Below, one piece after another: positions 15,413-24,320 of a DNA stretch of 60,316 bases (the stretch's first letter is position 1; each line of letters begins with the position of its first letter). The stretch comes from Cryobacterium breve (lineage in GTDB: Bacteria > Actinomycetota > Actinomycetes > Actinomycetales > Microbacteriaceae): positions 1 to 60,316 of the forward strand of contig NZ_SOGJ01000020.1 in assembly GCF_004402375.1 (NCBI RefSeq), given 5' to 3'. Below the pieces are notes generated by a model. It saw only the letters and a program-made list of their open reading frames with translations, ran no database searches and was not told where the DNA came from. Position numbers and translations under genes: made by a program.

Positions 15413-18400
15413 TTACCCCGCTGAATAGGTGATGGTGAGCAGCGGGCGATACGTGGCATTGGTGCTGTTCGTCGACCACAGCCGGATGTTGTCCAGGCCG
15501 GTGCTGACCAGTGCGACGGACACCGTCGTACCCGCCAGCGCGCTCAACTGCGCTGCGTCGAGCGTGACCGAGTAGTTGGTGTTCGTTGCCGTTGCGCCGG
15601 TAAGGCTCCCCAGATCCACTCCCAGACCGGTGGGTCTGTTGTTCCAAGTGACCGTACCCTCCGCCCAGTCCCCACTCAGGAGTTTGAACATCTGGGTGTC
15701 CACCGACGCGGCACTCGAATCGGTCGAGGTGCGCACCCGCAGTGTCGCCCCGGTCAGCACCGTGCCCGCCGGCGCAGCCGGAACGGCGAACTTCAGGTAC
15801 GACTCGATCAGCGACGGGCCGGCGCCACGTGCCGACAACTGGTTATTGGATCCGAAGTTGGACGTGGGAAGCGCCTGATAGACCATCGCATCATCGCTGG
15901 CACCGGCAGTCACAATCACCGGCTGCACAGGGGCGGCTTCAACCGTCGCCTGTGCAGCACCCGAGGCAGCGCTCAGGTTACCGGCAGCATCACGGGCCAT
16001 CACCTTGTAGAAGTAAGTCCCCGCCGCCAGGCCGGGATCCGGGTAAGACGCACTCGAGGTCTCCGCGATCTTGCTCGAGGCATCGGCTACGAACGCAGCC
16101 GAGGAGCCCCGGTGCACCGTATACCCCGTGACCGCGACATTGTCCGTTGACGCCGTCCAGGCCAGCGAAACCGAACTCCCCGACACCGACGTCGTCAGAT
16201 CAGTCGGAACACTCGGCGCGACAGCGTCAGGGGTCGCTATGGTCGCGGATACCGTCGTGGAAGCCGGGCTTGCGTTGCCGCGGGCGTCGTAGGCGACAAC
16301 GACGTAATAATACGTCCCGTCGGCAAGCCCTGAATCCACGAAGGTCGCGTCCGTTACATCGGCGATCTTGTTGGACGCGCCTGAGACGAAGCCGGAGGCA
16401 GACCCGCGGTGCACCGAGTAGCCGGTGACGCCGACATTATCCGTTGACGGAGTCCAGGCCAGTGTGACGGATCCGCCAGAGACGGTCGACCTCAGGTCAC
16501 CGGGAGCGCTCGGCGCCGTGGTGTCGGGCACAGTGTTGGTGCCCAGCTCGTAGTGAGCCGCAACGACCGCCGGGCTCAACGCCGACGGATAGACCGCTAC
16601 TTCGTCGAGCGTCCCCGAGAAATAGGGACTCGCGGGCTGCGCGGGCCAGCTATTGAGATTGCCCCCGCCCGCACGCCAGTAGCCGTCGAAGCCCTCGTTG
16701 ACGGTGGTGGGGTTCGATCCGATCTCTGAGCCATCCAGGAAGAGCCTCATTCCATCGGGGCCTTGCGTGCCAACCACGTGATGCCAGGTGTCGTCGTTGA
16801 ATCCCGTCGTCGATTCGATGAACTGGAATCCCCCGGCATAGACGCCGAAGATGACGCTCCCCGAATTGGTCATATATATCTGCTTGTCGTAGCTCGAACC
16901 CTGACCGGTTGCGACGTTTTCGAATCCGACGATCTTCCCGCCGGATGCCGTGCCCGTCTTGAACCACGCTTCAGTGGAGAACTGCGTGAAGGAGGAGCGC
17001 GCGGTCTTGGTCGCGACGCCTCCGCTCTGAGTTCCGCTGGCCTGCACGGCGGACCCAACCTGAATGGCCCTCGGCTGCTGCAACTGCACGGCAGCGCCGT
17101 ATTCGCCGTCGCTCTGGCCACTCGAGGATGAGTCCTTCGCCGTGATGCCAGAGGCTTCGTCGAAGCGCCAGTACACATCAGCCTGGTCTGTGAACACCCT
17201 GGCTCCATACGCGTCCGTCGGAGTCGGCGGCACGGCCGGGGTACCCCCAGCGAGAGTGAAGTGGTTTGCGATCTGCGTCGCGCCCAGGGCGGACCCATAG
17301 ATCGCGGTGTCGTCGATCTGACCGGCGAAGAAGGCGCTGGACGGCTGGCTGGGCCATCCATTCAGGTTGTCGCCGCCGACATGCCAGTTGCCGCTGTAGG
17401 CCTGGCTGGTGTTGGTGGCGTTCTGGCCCACTCTGACGCCATCCACGTATAACTTCATGCCCGTCGCGCTCTGGGTGGCCACGATGTGGTGCCAGGCGTC
17501 GTCGTTGTATGACGATGCCGTCGTGATGGTTTCGGTACGACCGATGTAGACACCGAACGTCAGTCGGCCTTGGTCGTTCATGTAAATATGTTTGTCGTAG
17601 CTGCCGCTCAGTGAGGTGTTGCCGTTTCCCGTGTGCGGCCGGCCATCCCCGAAGCCGATGATCTTCCCCCCTCGGGTCGTCGTCGTCTTGATCCAGGTTT
17701 CGATCGAATACGTGGTGGGTGCCGGTGCCTGCTGGTCGCTCCAGATGTAGCCGTCGGTTCCATTGAACGCCGCGGAGGTGTTTGTGTCACCGGCGATCGC
17801 GCCGGCCGCCCGGTATGTGACGCCGTTCTTGTAGAGGCCGTTCAAACCGGTGACTGTGGCGCCGGACTTGTCCTGAGCCCAGGGACCGGCGGCCTCGTCC
17901 AGGCGCCAATAGAGCAGGGCTCCGTCCTGGATCACTTGACTGGGGTAGTCGACGCCCTTGATGACGGCGCGAGCAGCGACCGACGCCGACAGTGGGCTGG
18001 TGTTGACTCCATCGTTCGCGCTCACCCGATACGTGTAGTTCGTGCCCGCTGTGACATTCGTGTCCACGACGGTCACCTGAGGTCGGGTCCACCACAGCGA
18101 GCTGGCTGGTCCCGTCCAGATTGGGGTCGGACCATTGTTCCGGTAGACGCTGTACGTCAGGGCACTGTCGTCAGGGTCGACAACGGTCCGGAAGCGGATC
18201 TGGTTGGCACCAGAGGTGAGAGCTTCTGCCGCCACGACCGGGATGGGCGGCGCAGCGACGTCATCCGGACCGAACCGGGTGAGCCCCTGCTGGACCGATC
18301 CATTGACGACCGTGAACTCACCGCCGTACCAGAGGTATTTCTTTCCCGTGGTGGCACCGGTGGCAATGGTGAGAGCACGAGGGCCGATGCCTTCGCCGGT

Positions 18401-19486
18401 GCCGTCATTCGAAGTCGGAAACCAACCCAGCAAGGCCGCGTTGGAGGTGTTCTGCGCCATCATGAACATCCGTTTTCCGTCAGGGAAGGCGTTGTTCGAT
18501 GAGCAATCGTGCGCGTGACTTGCGGAATACAGGGTGCCCCCGTACTCGAGGACCGCTTGAGTTGCGCCCAGGCAGGTGTCGCGCCAGGTTTGATCGAGTG
18601 TGCTCCAATTAATGGCGAAGCGACCGTCGAAGACTCCACCTCCAGTCCCCTCGTTGCCCCCGTAGAACGACGTGCCGTCTGACCACAGGGTCTTCGTCAC
18701 CGAGGTCCGGGGAATGAACCCGAGGGGGTAGTTGCGCACGTTCACCCCGGATATCGCGTCGACGACCGCGATGGAGTGGGAATCCTGATCGTTGACGGTG
18801 AAGAAGTCACCACCAATGGCTACCTTGGTGCCGTCAGGGGACACGGCCACGGCGCGCCCGATCGTGTCAGCTGCAGGGGCCCATGCCAGAAGCGCGCCCG
18901 ATGTCGCATCCACCGCTGCGAAACGCTTGCGCACCTGGCCGCCGACGGACTGGAATTCCCCAGCCAAGTAGAGAGTCGACGAGGTGGCGGCCATGCCGAA
19001 GACGAAGGAGGACACGCCGGCCACCCGGAACGGCTTGACCGTGCAGGCGACCGGGTCGATCGCCGCAACCCGCGCGGCGTTCACTCCGCCGACGGAGGAG
19101 AAGTTGCCCCCGATGTAGATGGTGTTGCCGTCAGGTGAGGCAATCACGGACCGCACGGTTGGCGTAGCCCCGTTCAGGGTCACTGCAAACTGACAGCTGT
19201 CGGGTGCCCCCGTCTCCGCGTTGAAAATCGCAAGTGTGCCCTGATTCCTCGCCACCCCTGCGCCACCGTTGGGCGGCCTGACCTGAGAAAATGTGCCACC
19301 CACCACGACTTTGCCGTGCACCGTGCCGACTCCGTAGACAACTCCATTCGTCTGCCAGGTCGAAAGGTTGTCCGCGCTGAAAGCGGTGCCGGCGGAGAGT
19401 GCCGACGCCGGTTGTGGCACGGAACTCGCCGTGACGAGACCGGCCACAACAGCCACGGTCGTGAGTATTGCGGCAAGTTTGTGCAT
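15413..19486 (-). CDS. Large secreted multidomain protein: beta-propeller, FN3, two LamG, two FN3, DNRLRE domain
   Basis: 1357 residues. The signal peptide (about 1-29) is followed by a beta-propeller of repeats like VYGVGTVHGKVVVGGTFSQV and NTIYIGGNFSSVGGV (about 35-420), and an FN3-like domain (about 430-510). Two LamG/concanavalin domains come next (about 520-740 and 755-970; AAFNGTDGYIWSDQQAPAP and DDTWHHVVGTQGPDGMRLFL). Two near-identical FN3 repeats start PSAPGDLRS and PSVPTDLTT (about 985-1165), and a C-terminal DNRLRE/CBM96-like domain ends the protein. No catalytic site is evident, so an adhesive or matrix role is inferred. The gene is co-directional with the GDPD-like lipoprotein. 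It is one of the longest genes of the window and fits an extracellular partner of the exopolysaccharide. Confidence 0.85.
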   Translation of the reverse strand: MHKLAAILTTVAVVAGLVTASSVPQPASALSAGTAFSADNLSTWQTNGVVYGVGTVHGKVVVGGTFSQVRPPNGGAGVARNQGTLAIFNAETGAPDSCQFAVTLNGATPTVRSVIASPDGNTIYIGGNFSSVGGVNAARVAAIDPVACTVKPFRVAGVSSFVFGMAATSSTLYLAGEFQSVGGQVRKRFAAVDATSGALLAWAPAADTIGRAVAVSPDGTKVAIGGDFFTVNDQDSHSIAVVDAISGVNVRNYPLGFIPRTSVTKTLWSDGTSFYGGNEGTGGGVFDGRFAINWSTLDQTWRDTCLGATQAVLEYGGTLYSASHAHDCSSNNAFPDGKRMFMMAQNTSNAALLGWFPTSNDGTGEGIGPRALTIATGATTGKKYLWYGGEFTVVNGSVQQGLTRFGPDDVAAPPIPVVAAEALTSGANQIRFRTVVDPDDSALTYSVYRNNGPTPIWTGPASSLWWTRPQVTVVDTNVTAGTNYTYRVSANDGVNTSPLSASVAARAVIKGVDYPSQVIQDGALLYWRLDEAAGPWAQDKSGATVTGLNGLYKNGVTYRAAGAIAGDTNTSAAFNGTDGYIWSDQQAPAPTTYSIETWIKTTTTRGGKIIGFGDGRPHTGNGNTSLSGSYDKHIYMNDQGRLTFGVYIGRTETITTASSYNDDAWHHIVATQSATGMKLYVDGVRVGQNATNTSQAYSGNWHVGGDNLNGWPSQPSSAFFAGQIDDTAIYGSALGATQIANHFTLAGGTPAVPPTPTDAYGARVFTDQADVYWRFDEASGITAKDSSSSGQSDGEYGAAVQLQQPRAIQVGSAVQASGTQSGGVATKTARSSFTQFSTEAWFKTGTASGGKIVGFENVATGQGSSYDKQIYMTNSGSVIFGVYAGGFQFIESTTGFNDDTWHHVVGTQGPDGMRLFLDGSEIGSNPTTVNEGFDGYWRAGGGNLNSWPAQPASPYFSGTLDEVAVYPSALSPAVVAAHYELGTNTVPDTTAPSAPGDLRSTVSGGSVTLAWTPSTDNVGVTGYSVHRGSASGFVSGASNKIADVTDATFVDSGLADGTYYYVVVAYDARGNASPASTTVSATIATPDAVAPSVPTDLTTSVSGSSVSLAWTASTDNVAVTGYTVHRGSSAAFVADASSKIAETSSASYPDPGLAAGTYFYKVMARDAAGNLSAASGAAQATVEAAPVQPVIVTAGASDDAMVYQALPTSNFGSNNQLSARGAGPSLIESYLKFAVPAAPAGTVLTGATLRVRTSTDSSAASVDTQMFKLLSGDWAEGTVTWNNRPTGLGVDLGSLTGATATNTNYSVTLDAAQLSALAGTTVSVALVSTGLDNIRLWSTNSTNATYRPLLTITYSAG

Positions 19487-19754
19487 AGCTACCTATCCCT
19501 CGGGTGAACAGCCTCGTCGCCGAAAGACGCGCCAGACTGCGGATGAACTATGAAATCCAGCCTTACGCGGCCTCGGAGCACTTCGGGTAAGGAAGCGTGG
19601 CTCAGCTGCGACGAAAGGAATCGACGGCGGCAACCTACGCCCAGTGCGCCACAGCGCGCAATGCCCCCGATGGATGACGAAAAGCGAGGGGGCTACGATG
19701 AGCCCACACCAGGGGCACCTGCTCCGAGTTCCATCGATCCAGGGACGGCCCGTG

Positions 19755-20489
19755 ATGACACAGTTCCGTGAAGCTCACGCACGACTCGCGAGCGCACAGA
19801 AGACAAAGTCGGGAGTATCGCTGTACACGCGATACGTCAACCGGCCGTTCGGGCGAGTACTGGCCTCGGTGTGTTTTGGACTCAGGATGACGCCCAACCA
19901 GGTCACGGTGCTGTCGGCCGTCGCGACAGGTGCGGGCCTCGTCCTCCTCGTCAGCGGAGAGCCGAGCCCACTTCGGGCCGCCGGTGTGACTGTGCTACTG
20001 ATTCTCGGCTTCGCACTGGATTCGGCGGACGGCCAGGTCGCACGCCTGACCGGCGGAGGCTCGCCCTCAGGCGAATGGCTCGACCACGTCGTGGACGCCG
20101 GAAAGATCGTCATGGTCCACGCCGCCATCCTCATCACGGCGTACCGATTCTGGTCATTGGAGCCGATCTGGTACCTTGTGCCTCTGGCCTTCCAGGTCGT
20201 TTCCGTCGTCACTTTCGTCGGTGGATTACTGACTGACCTGCTCCTGCGCCGGGTCACCCACATAGCCTCGACCACCCCGGCAATCGGCGAGGGCGGGGTT
20301 CGTCGCCACTCGAAAATCAGAGCCATCGCCCTTCTGCCGGCCGACTACGGGATCCTCTCGCTGAGCTTCAGCCTGACGGGCTGGCCAGCCGTGTTCATCG
20401 TGGTCTACAGCCTGCTCCTCGCCGCCAACGTGCTGATCATGGCGCTGCTGCTCGGCAAATGGTTCCGAGCGTTGTCTGCCGGGATCTAG
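19755..20489 (+). CDS. CDP-alcohol phosphotransferase family membrane protein
   Basis: 244 residues with about five or six membrane helices. The full family motif is visible: DSADGQVAR, then GEWLDHVVD (D-x2-D-G-x2-A-R-x8-G-x3-D-x3-D). The enzyme moves a phospho-alcohol from a CDP-alcohol to a hydroxyl acceptor. Housekeeping versions make phosphatidylglycerol or phosphatidylinositol, but this one stands inside the polysaccharide region that also makes a CDP-alcohol (10047), so it may place phosphoglycerol or a similar group on a glycolipid or glycan (inference). The start is uncertain: ATG 19755, GTG 19752 or ATG 19698 are in frame. Its last bases overlap the convergent acyltransferase gene. 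Confidence 0.85.
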   Translation: MTQFREAHARLASAQKTKSGVSLYTRYVNRPFGRVLASVCFGLRMTPNQVTVLSAVATGAGLVLLVSGEPSPLRAAGVTVLLILGFALDSADGQVARLTGGGSPSGEWLDHVVDAGKIVMVHAAILITAYRFWSLEPIWYLVPLAFQVVSVVTFVGGLLTDLLLRRVTHIASTTPAIGEGGVRRHSKIRAIALLPADYGILSLSFSLTGWPAVFIVVYSLLLAANVLIMALLLGKWFRALSAGI

Positions 20490-21190
20490 AGCGCGTCTTC
20501 CACGGTTTCCCCTGTTGCGGGTATGAAGACCCGGCTGGTTCCCGTGGTCGAACGCTCGAACCACTCACCGTCGATCGGCCCGCGCAGTACGGCCGGAACT
20601 CCCGCCCACAGTCCGGGCAAGGCATCCTCTCTCGCCCGGGAGAGCACCGATCCACCCGCCAAAACCGACCGATCAGGCAGAATAGCGCCGCCAAGGAGCA
20701 AACAGCGCGCTCCGACAAAACTCCGGGATCCGATCCGCACCGGATACGCAGCCTGGGCATTTCGTCGCACGTCAATGCTGTGAGTGACGATTTTAGTCTC
20801 ATGCCCGGCAACACTGGAATACTCCCCGATCACTATGGAACCGGAGCAATCGAACTGATGACGGCTCGTAACGAACGAGTGAGACCCGACATCCAGCGCA
20901 GCGCCGTCCGGATACAGTTTTTTGTACACGGGGTGGGACGAAAAAATGTTCAACCGGCCGATCGTTGCGTGATCGCCGATAGACACCGTGCGCATGTTCT
21001 TGAGCAGGTTCCACCGGCCGATCCGGCTGTTCGCTCCCATCGTGACCTGTGACACCCGAAAAACGAGACACGATCGGGCGATAGCGCTCGGATGAACGTC
21101 GTGGCCGATCGAGCGAAGAAGTCGGTTCTTTGCCGTGCTCGCCGGCAGTGCCCAGGCCAGCGCTCTCATCACGTCTTTGATCTGACTCAT
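20486..21190 (-). CDS. Hexapeptide-repeat acyltransferase
   Basis: 234 residues. A short helical N-terminus (MSQIKDVMRALAWAL) is followed by hexapeptide repeats: VHPSAIARSCLVF, VTMGANSRIGRWNLL, VSIGDHATIGRLNIF, then SGSIVIGEYSSVAGHETKIVTH and PVRIGSRSFVGARCLLLGGA. An extended C-terminal tail follows. It fits an O-acetyl- or other acyltransferase acting on a polysaccharide precursor. The ATG overlaps the stop of the flippase gene by four bases (ATGA), so it is coupled to it. Confidence 0.8.
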   Translation of the reverse strand: MSQIKDVMRALAWALPASTAKNRLLRSIGHDVHPSAIARSCLVFRVSQVTMGANSRIGRWNLLKNMRTVSIGDHATIGRLNIFSSHPVYKKLYPDGAALDVGSHSFVTSRHQFDCSGSIVIGEYSSVAGHETKIVTHSIDVRRNAQAAYPVRIGSRSFVGARCLLLGGAILPDRSVLAGGSVLSRAREDALPGLWAGVPAVLRGPIDGEWFERSTTGTSRVFIPATGETVEDAL

Positions 21191-22491
21191 GAGCCGCCCA
21201 CCCCGATTTCCGGATCCATTGTGACGTCGAGCGCGCCCCCGCTTCGGCTGGCGATTGCGCGGCGCATGCCGACGAGTTCGAGAACAAGCCTGAGTAAAAG
21301 TCCTGCGAAGATACCACAGAGCGCGCCCTCTGCCCCCCACAGAGCGGCCCCGACAGCGACGCAGGGGAGGCCGACCAGCGAACCAATGGCGGTCGCTCTG
21401 GTTACCACGTCGAGTCTGTGCAATGCCGCCAGGCAGGCCTTGCTCACCACCGCTTCGATCAGGCTCACCCCGGTGACGAGCGACATCAGCAGCAAGGTGA
21501 GAAAGGACGGTTTGATCTGGCCACCGCCGAGCCACCACACCAGTTCCGGGGCGATGGCCAGCATGAAACCGACGAGTGCCACTGCGAACACCACTGCGGC
21601 CGTAAGACCTGTCCTCACTCGGCGGGCGAGCTCCCGCTCACTAGCCCTCGGCACCCAGCCCTGAAGGATGGTGACGAACGGGCCGAGCCCGACGATCACC
21701 TGACGCTGCACCTTCTCGACCACCGCGTACACGGGCTGCGCGCCCGGAGCAATCAACGACACAATCACGATCGGGGTCGAGCTGTAGATCGACGAGAGCA
21801 CGGTCGAGGTGACTCCCTGTCGCTGCGAAGCGAGCACCGCTCCGACCTGCCTGCGCGGAAGCGAACGGAGTCGACGGAGTTTCCACGGCCTCAGAATCCA
21901 CACGGTGGAGGCCACGAATGCGGCCACCATGCCGATCAGCTGCCACAGCACGCCCACGAGAGCGCTCGACCCGTGGGTCATGTAGAAAATCCCGATGCCG
22001 GTGCCGAGCACCCGTGGGATGGTCTCAAAAACGAGGAGCCGATACGGTTGGGCGAGGCCGACGAACCACCAGTTCGCAGTCAGTCCCACGGTCGCCGTGG
22101 AGAGTGCGCCGACGCCGGCGAAAATGGCATAGTCGCGTCCAACGCTCCAGGCCACGGAGAACACGAGAAGGCCGATCGGGACGATGATGAGCAGCTTGCA
22201 CGTGACCGACTCGGCATACGCGGTAAGTCGCATCTGGGCGTCCGCCCTCGCCACCGAAGCCGGCCCGGAAAGTCCCCAGCCGTAGGCGACGACCACCGCG
22301 CCGACGCCGCCGATGGATTGGCCCGCCGCAATCATTCCCCATGCCGCCGCACCGCTCGCCGTGACCATCGACGGGATGACGGCAAGCGAGACGACGGCCA
22401 GAAGCACCATCGAGATCGAATATCCGATCACGGTGTTCATGCTGGCGCGAACGCGTCTCAGCCGTCTGCCGCGCGGCGCACCTGCTCTCAT
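21187..22491 (-). CDS. Polysaccharide flippase (Wzx/PST family)
   Basis: 434 residues with about 12 hydrophobic helices, a positively charged N-terminus (RAGAPRGRRLRRVRAS) and a helix pattern typical of oligosaccharide exporters of the MOP superfamily. Blocks such as YAVVEKVQRQVIVGLGPFVT and PELVWWLGGG fit the family. It should flip the undecaprenyl-linked repeat unit to the outer face. ATG 22491 is the likeliest start; ATG 22440 at MNTVIGYSISM is a shorter option. Upstream 120 bp form a divergent promoter region with the WcaF-like gene. Confidence 0.85.
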   Translation of the reverse strand: MRAGAPRGRRLRRVRASMNTVIGYSISMVLLAVVSLAVIPSMVTASGAAAWGMIAAGQSIGGVGAVVVAYGWGLSGPASVARADAQMRLTAYAESVTCKLLIIVPIGLLVFSVAWSVGRDYAIFAGVGALSTATVGLTANWWFVGLAQPYRLLVFETIPRVLGTGIGIFYMTHGSSALVGVLWQLIGMVAAFVASTVWILRPWKLRRLRSLPRRQVGAVLASQRQGVTSTVLSSIYSSTPIVIVSLIAPGAQPVYAVVEKVQRQVIVGLGPFVTILQGWVPRASERELARRVRTGLTAAVVFAVALVGFMLAIAPELVWWLGGGQIKPSFLTLLLMSLVTGVSLIEAVVSKACLAALHRLDVVTRATAIGSLVGLPCVAVGAALWGAEGALCGIFAGLLLRLVLELVGMRRAIASRSGGALDVTMDPEIGVGGS

Positions 22492-22610
22492 CGCACCCTC
22501 ATCTCGCCTTCCCGCGCTCAGATCGACGGGGTTACATGCGATCAAGCTAGCAGCACGTCGTTCGAGTGGGTATCTAGCTGCTGGTCGGTTGTCTGCGTAC
22601 ACTGACGGGC

Positions 22611-23213
22611 ATGTCAGTCAGCGACGCGAGACCACGGATGGCCCAACCGGCAGGTCTCCCCCGCCGGAACCTGGCCGGATTCTCCGGAGCGGGGTACGAA
22701 CGTGGACGAAACCCGATCTGGCAGGTCGCTTGGCTCCTCGTATCCGGGCTTGTTGTGGTTCGTTGGTGGTGCCCACCGCGTCTTCGCGTTGTGCTCCTGC
22801 GGCTCTTTGGGGCAACGGTCGGTGACAACGTCTTGATTCGCCATCGCGTGCGCATCCATTGGCCATGGAAACTGGTGGTCGGCGACAACTCGTGGATTGG
22901 GGAAGAGGTTTGGATTCTGAACCTCGAGCCGGTGGTCATTGGAAGTGACGTGTGCATTTCCCAGGGCGTGCTGCTGTGCACGGGCAGCCACGACCGCACT
23001 TCGCAGACATTCGAATTCGACAATGCACCGATTGTCGTAGAAGACGGCGCCTGGATCGCGGCCAGGGCCACAGTTCTCCGGGGCAGCCGCATCGGTCACG
23101 ACAGCGTGATCGGCGCGACGGCTCTGGTCACCGGGAACGTGCCGGCCCGCGCGGTCCTGCGAGCTCCGCGCGCGGAACGATCGGACCTCACCGTCGACCG
23201 GAATCAGACCTGA
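22611..23213 (+). CDS. Colanic-acid-type acetyltransferase, WcaF-like
   Basis: 200 residues. It has the WcaF pattern: N-terminal LAGFSGAGYERGRNPIWQVAW, hydrophobic segment, then LRLFGATVGDNVLIRHRVRIHWPWKLVVGD and hexapeptide repeats with VCISQGVLLCTGSHD (His of the active site region) and APIVVEDGAWIAARATVL. Transfers acetyl from acetyl-CoA to a sugar hydroxyl. TACACT 8 bp before the start codon's GACGGGC could be a -10, which would give a very short 5' leader. It abuts the next glycosyltransferase gene with no gap. Confidence 0.88.
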   Translation: MSVSDARPRMAQPAGLPRRNLAGFSGAGYERGRNPIWQVAWLLVSGLVVVRWWCPPRLRVVLLRLFGATVGDNVLIRHRVRIHWPWKLVVGDNSWIGEEVWILNLEPVVIGSDVCISQGVLLCTGSHDRTSQTFEFDNAPIVVEDGAWIAARATVLRGSRIGHDSVIGATALVTGNVPARAVLRAPRAERSDLTVDRNQT

Positions 23214-24320
23214 ATGCGTGTGCTCTCCATCGTGACGCTCGTCAGTCCCAACGGCGAGTACGGTGGCCCCGTTCGCGTTGCGTTGAACCAGGCCAGGGCA
23301 CTTCGTGAAGCAGGCCATGAGGTTGTGGTGGCCGGTGGTGCCCGAGGTTTTGGCACGGACCTTCCGCACGAACTTGACGGAGTACCGCTCCGACTGTTTC
23401 CCGCGCGAACGATCATCCCTGGGATCGGTTTTGCCGGACTGTGCGCACCCGACCTGCAACAGTGGCTCAAACACGCCGCACGCTCTGTCGATATTGTGCA
23501 CATCCACGCAGCTCGCGACCTCGTGACCTTGCCTGCGGCACGATGGTTGCGCAAAGCCCGGATACCGTACGTGATGCAGACGCACGGCATGATCGACCCC
23601 TCACGCAATCCCTTGGCATTTCCACTTGACCTGTTCATCACCCGGCCGGCTCTGCGGGGGGCGAAGGCGGTGTTCTACCTGACAGACCGGGAACGGACCG
23701 ATCTCGGCGCCGTTGCAGGCCAACGCCCCAACCTGGTCCAGCTCGCCAATGGTGTTCCACAGTCGTCGAACGCCAGCCTCCCCGCTGCGGGCACGGAGGT
23801 TCTCTACCTGGCTCGACTCGCGCGCCGGAAGCGGCCGCAACTCTTCGTGGAAATGGCGCTTGCGCTCGCGGAGGAATTCCCGCACGTCTTGTTCACGCTG
23901 GTCGGTCCAGATGAGGGAGAGGGGCCAGCGGTTCAACGCCTGATCGACGAGGCCGATGCTCAGGGCAAACTCTCCTGGGAGGGACCCCTGGCACCAGGTG
24001 CAACCAACGAGCGGTTGGCGCGAGCCACCGTGTACGTTCTGCCTTCAGTCGATGAGCCGTATCCGATGTCGGTTCTTGAGGCCATGTCAGTCGGTGTGCC
24101 CGTGGTGATCACTGACAGCTGCGGGCTCGCTCCGGCGGTCAGTGAAATCGGCTGCGGAATTGTCGTCGACGACTCTCTTGACGCCCTCATCGGCGCTGTG
24201 GCAGCGCTCCTGCGCGACGGTGCCCTAACTCGGAGCATGGGTCAGGCCGGCGCCCTGGCTAGCCGGGACCGGTTCGGGATGCCGGCGATCGCTGAAGCCC
24301 TGGCCAGGGCGTATCGCTGA
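23214..24320 (+). CDS. Glycosyltransferase family 4
   Basis: 368 residues, GT-B fold. N-terminal VLSIVTLVSPNGEYGGPVRV (glycine-rich acceptor loop), VDIVHIHAARDL, then the donor domain VLYLARLARRKRPQLFVEMA and the E-x7-E motif in EPYPMSVLEAMSVGVPVV. A retaining transferase, adding one sugar to the lipid-linked repeat unit on the cytoplasmic side. ATG follows directly on the WcaF-like stop. The 3' end overlaps the convergent polymerase gene by 62 bp, more than usual, so either end may be slightly mis-set. Confidence 0.9.
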   Translation: MRVLSIVTLVSPNGEYGGPVRVALNQARALREAGHEVVVAGGARGFGTDLPHELDGVPLRLFPARTIIPGIGFAGLCAPDLQQWLKHAARSVDIVHIHAARDLVTLPAARWLRKARIPYVMQTHGMIDPSRNPLAFPLDLFITRPALRGAKAVFYLTDRERTDLGAVAGQRPNLVQLANGVPQSSNASLPAAGTEVLYLARLARRKRPQLFVEMALALAEEFPHVLFTLVGPDEGEGPAVQRLIDEADAQGKLSWEGPLAPGATNERLARATVYVLPSVDEPYPMSVLEAMSVGVPVVITDSCGLAPAVSEIGCGIVVDDSLDALIGAVAALLRDGALTRSMGQAGALASRDRFGMPAIAEALARAYR

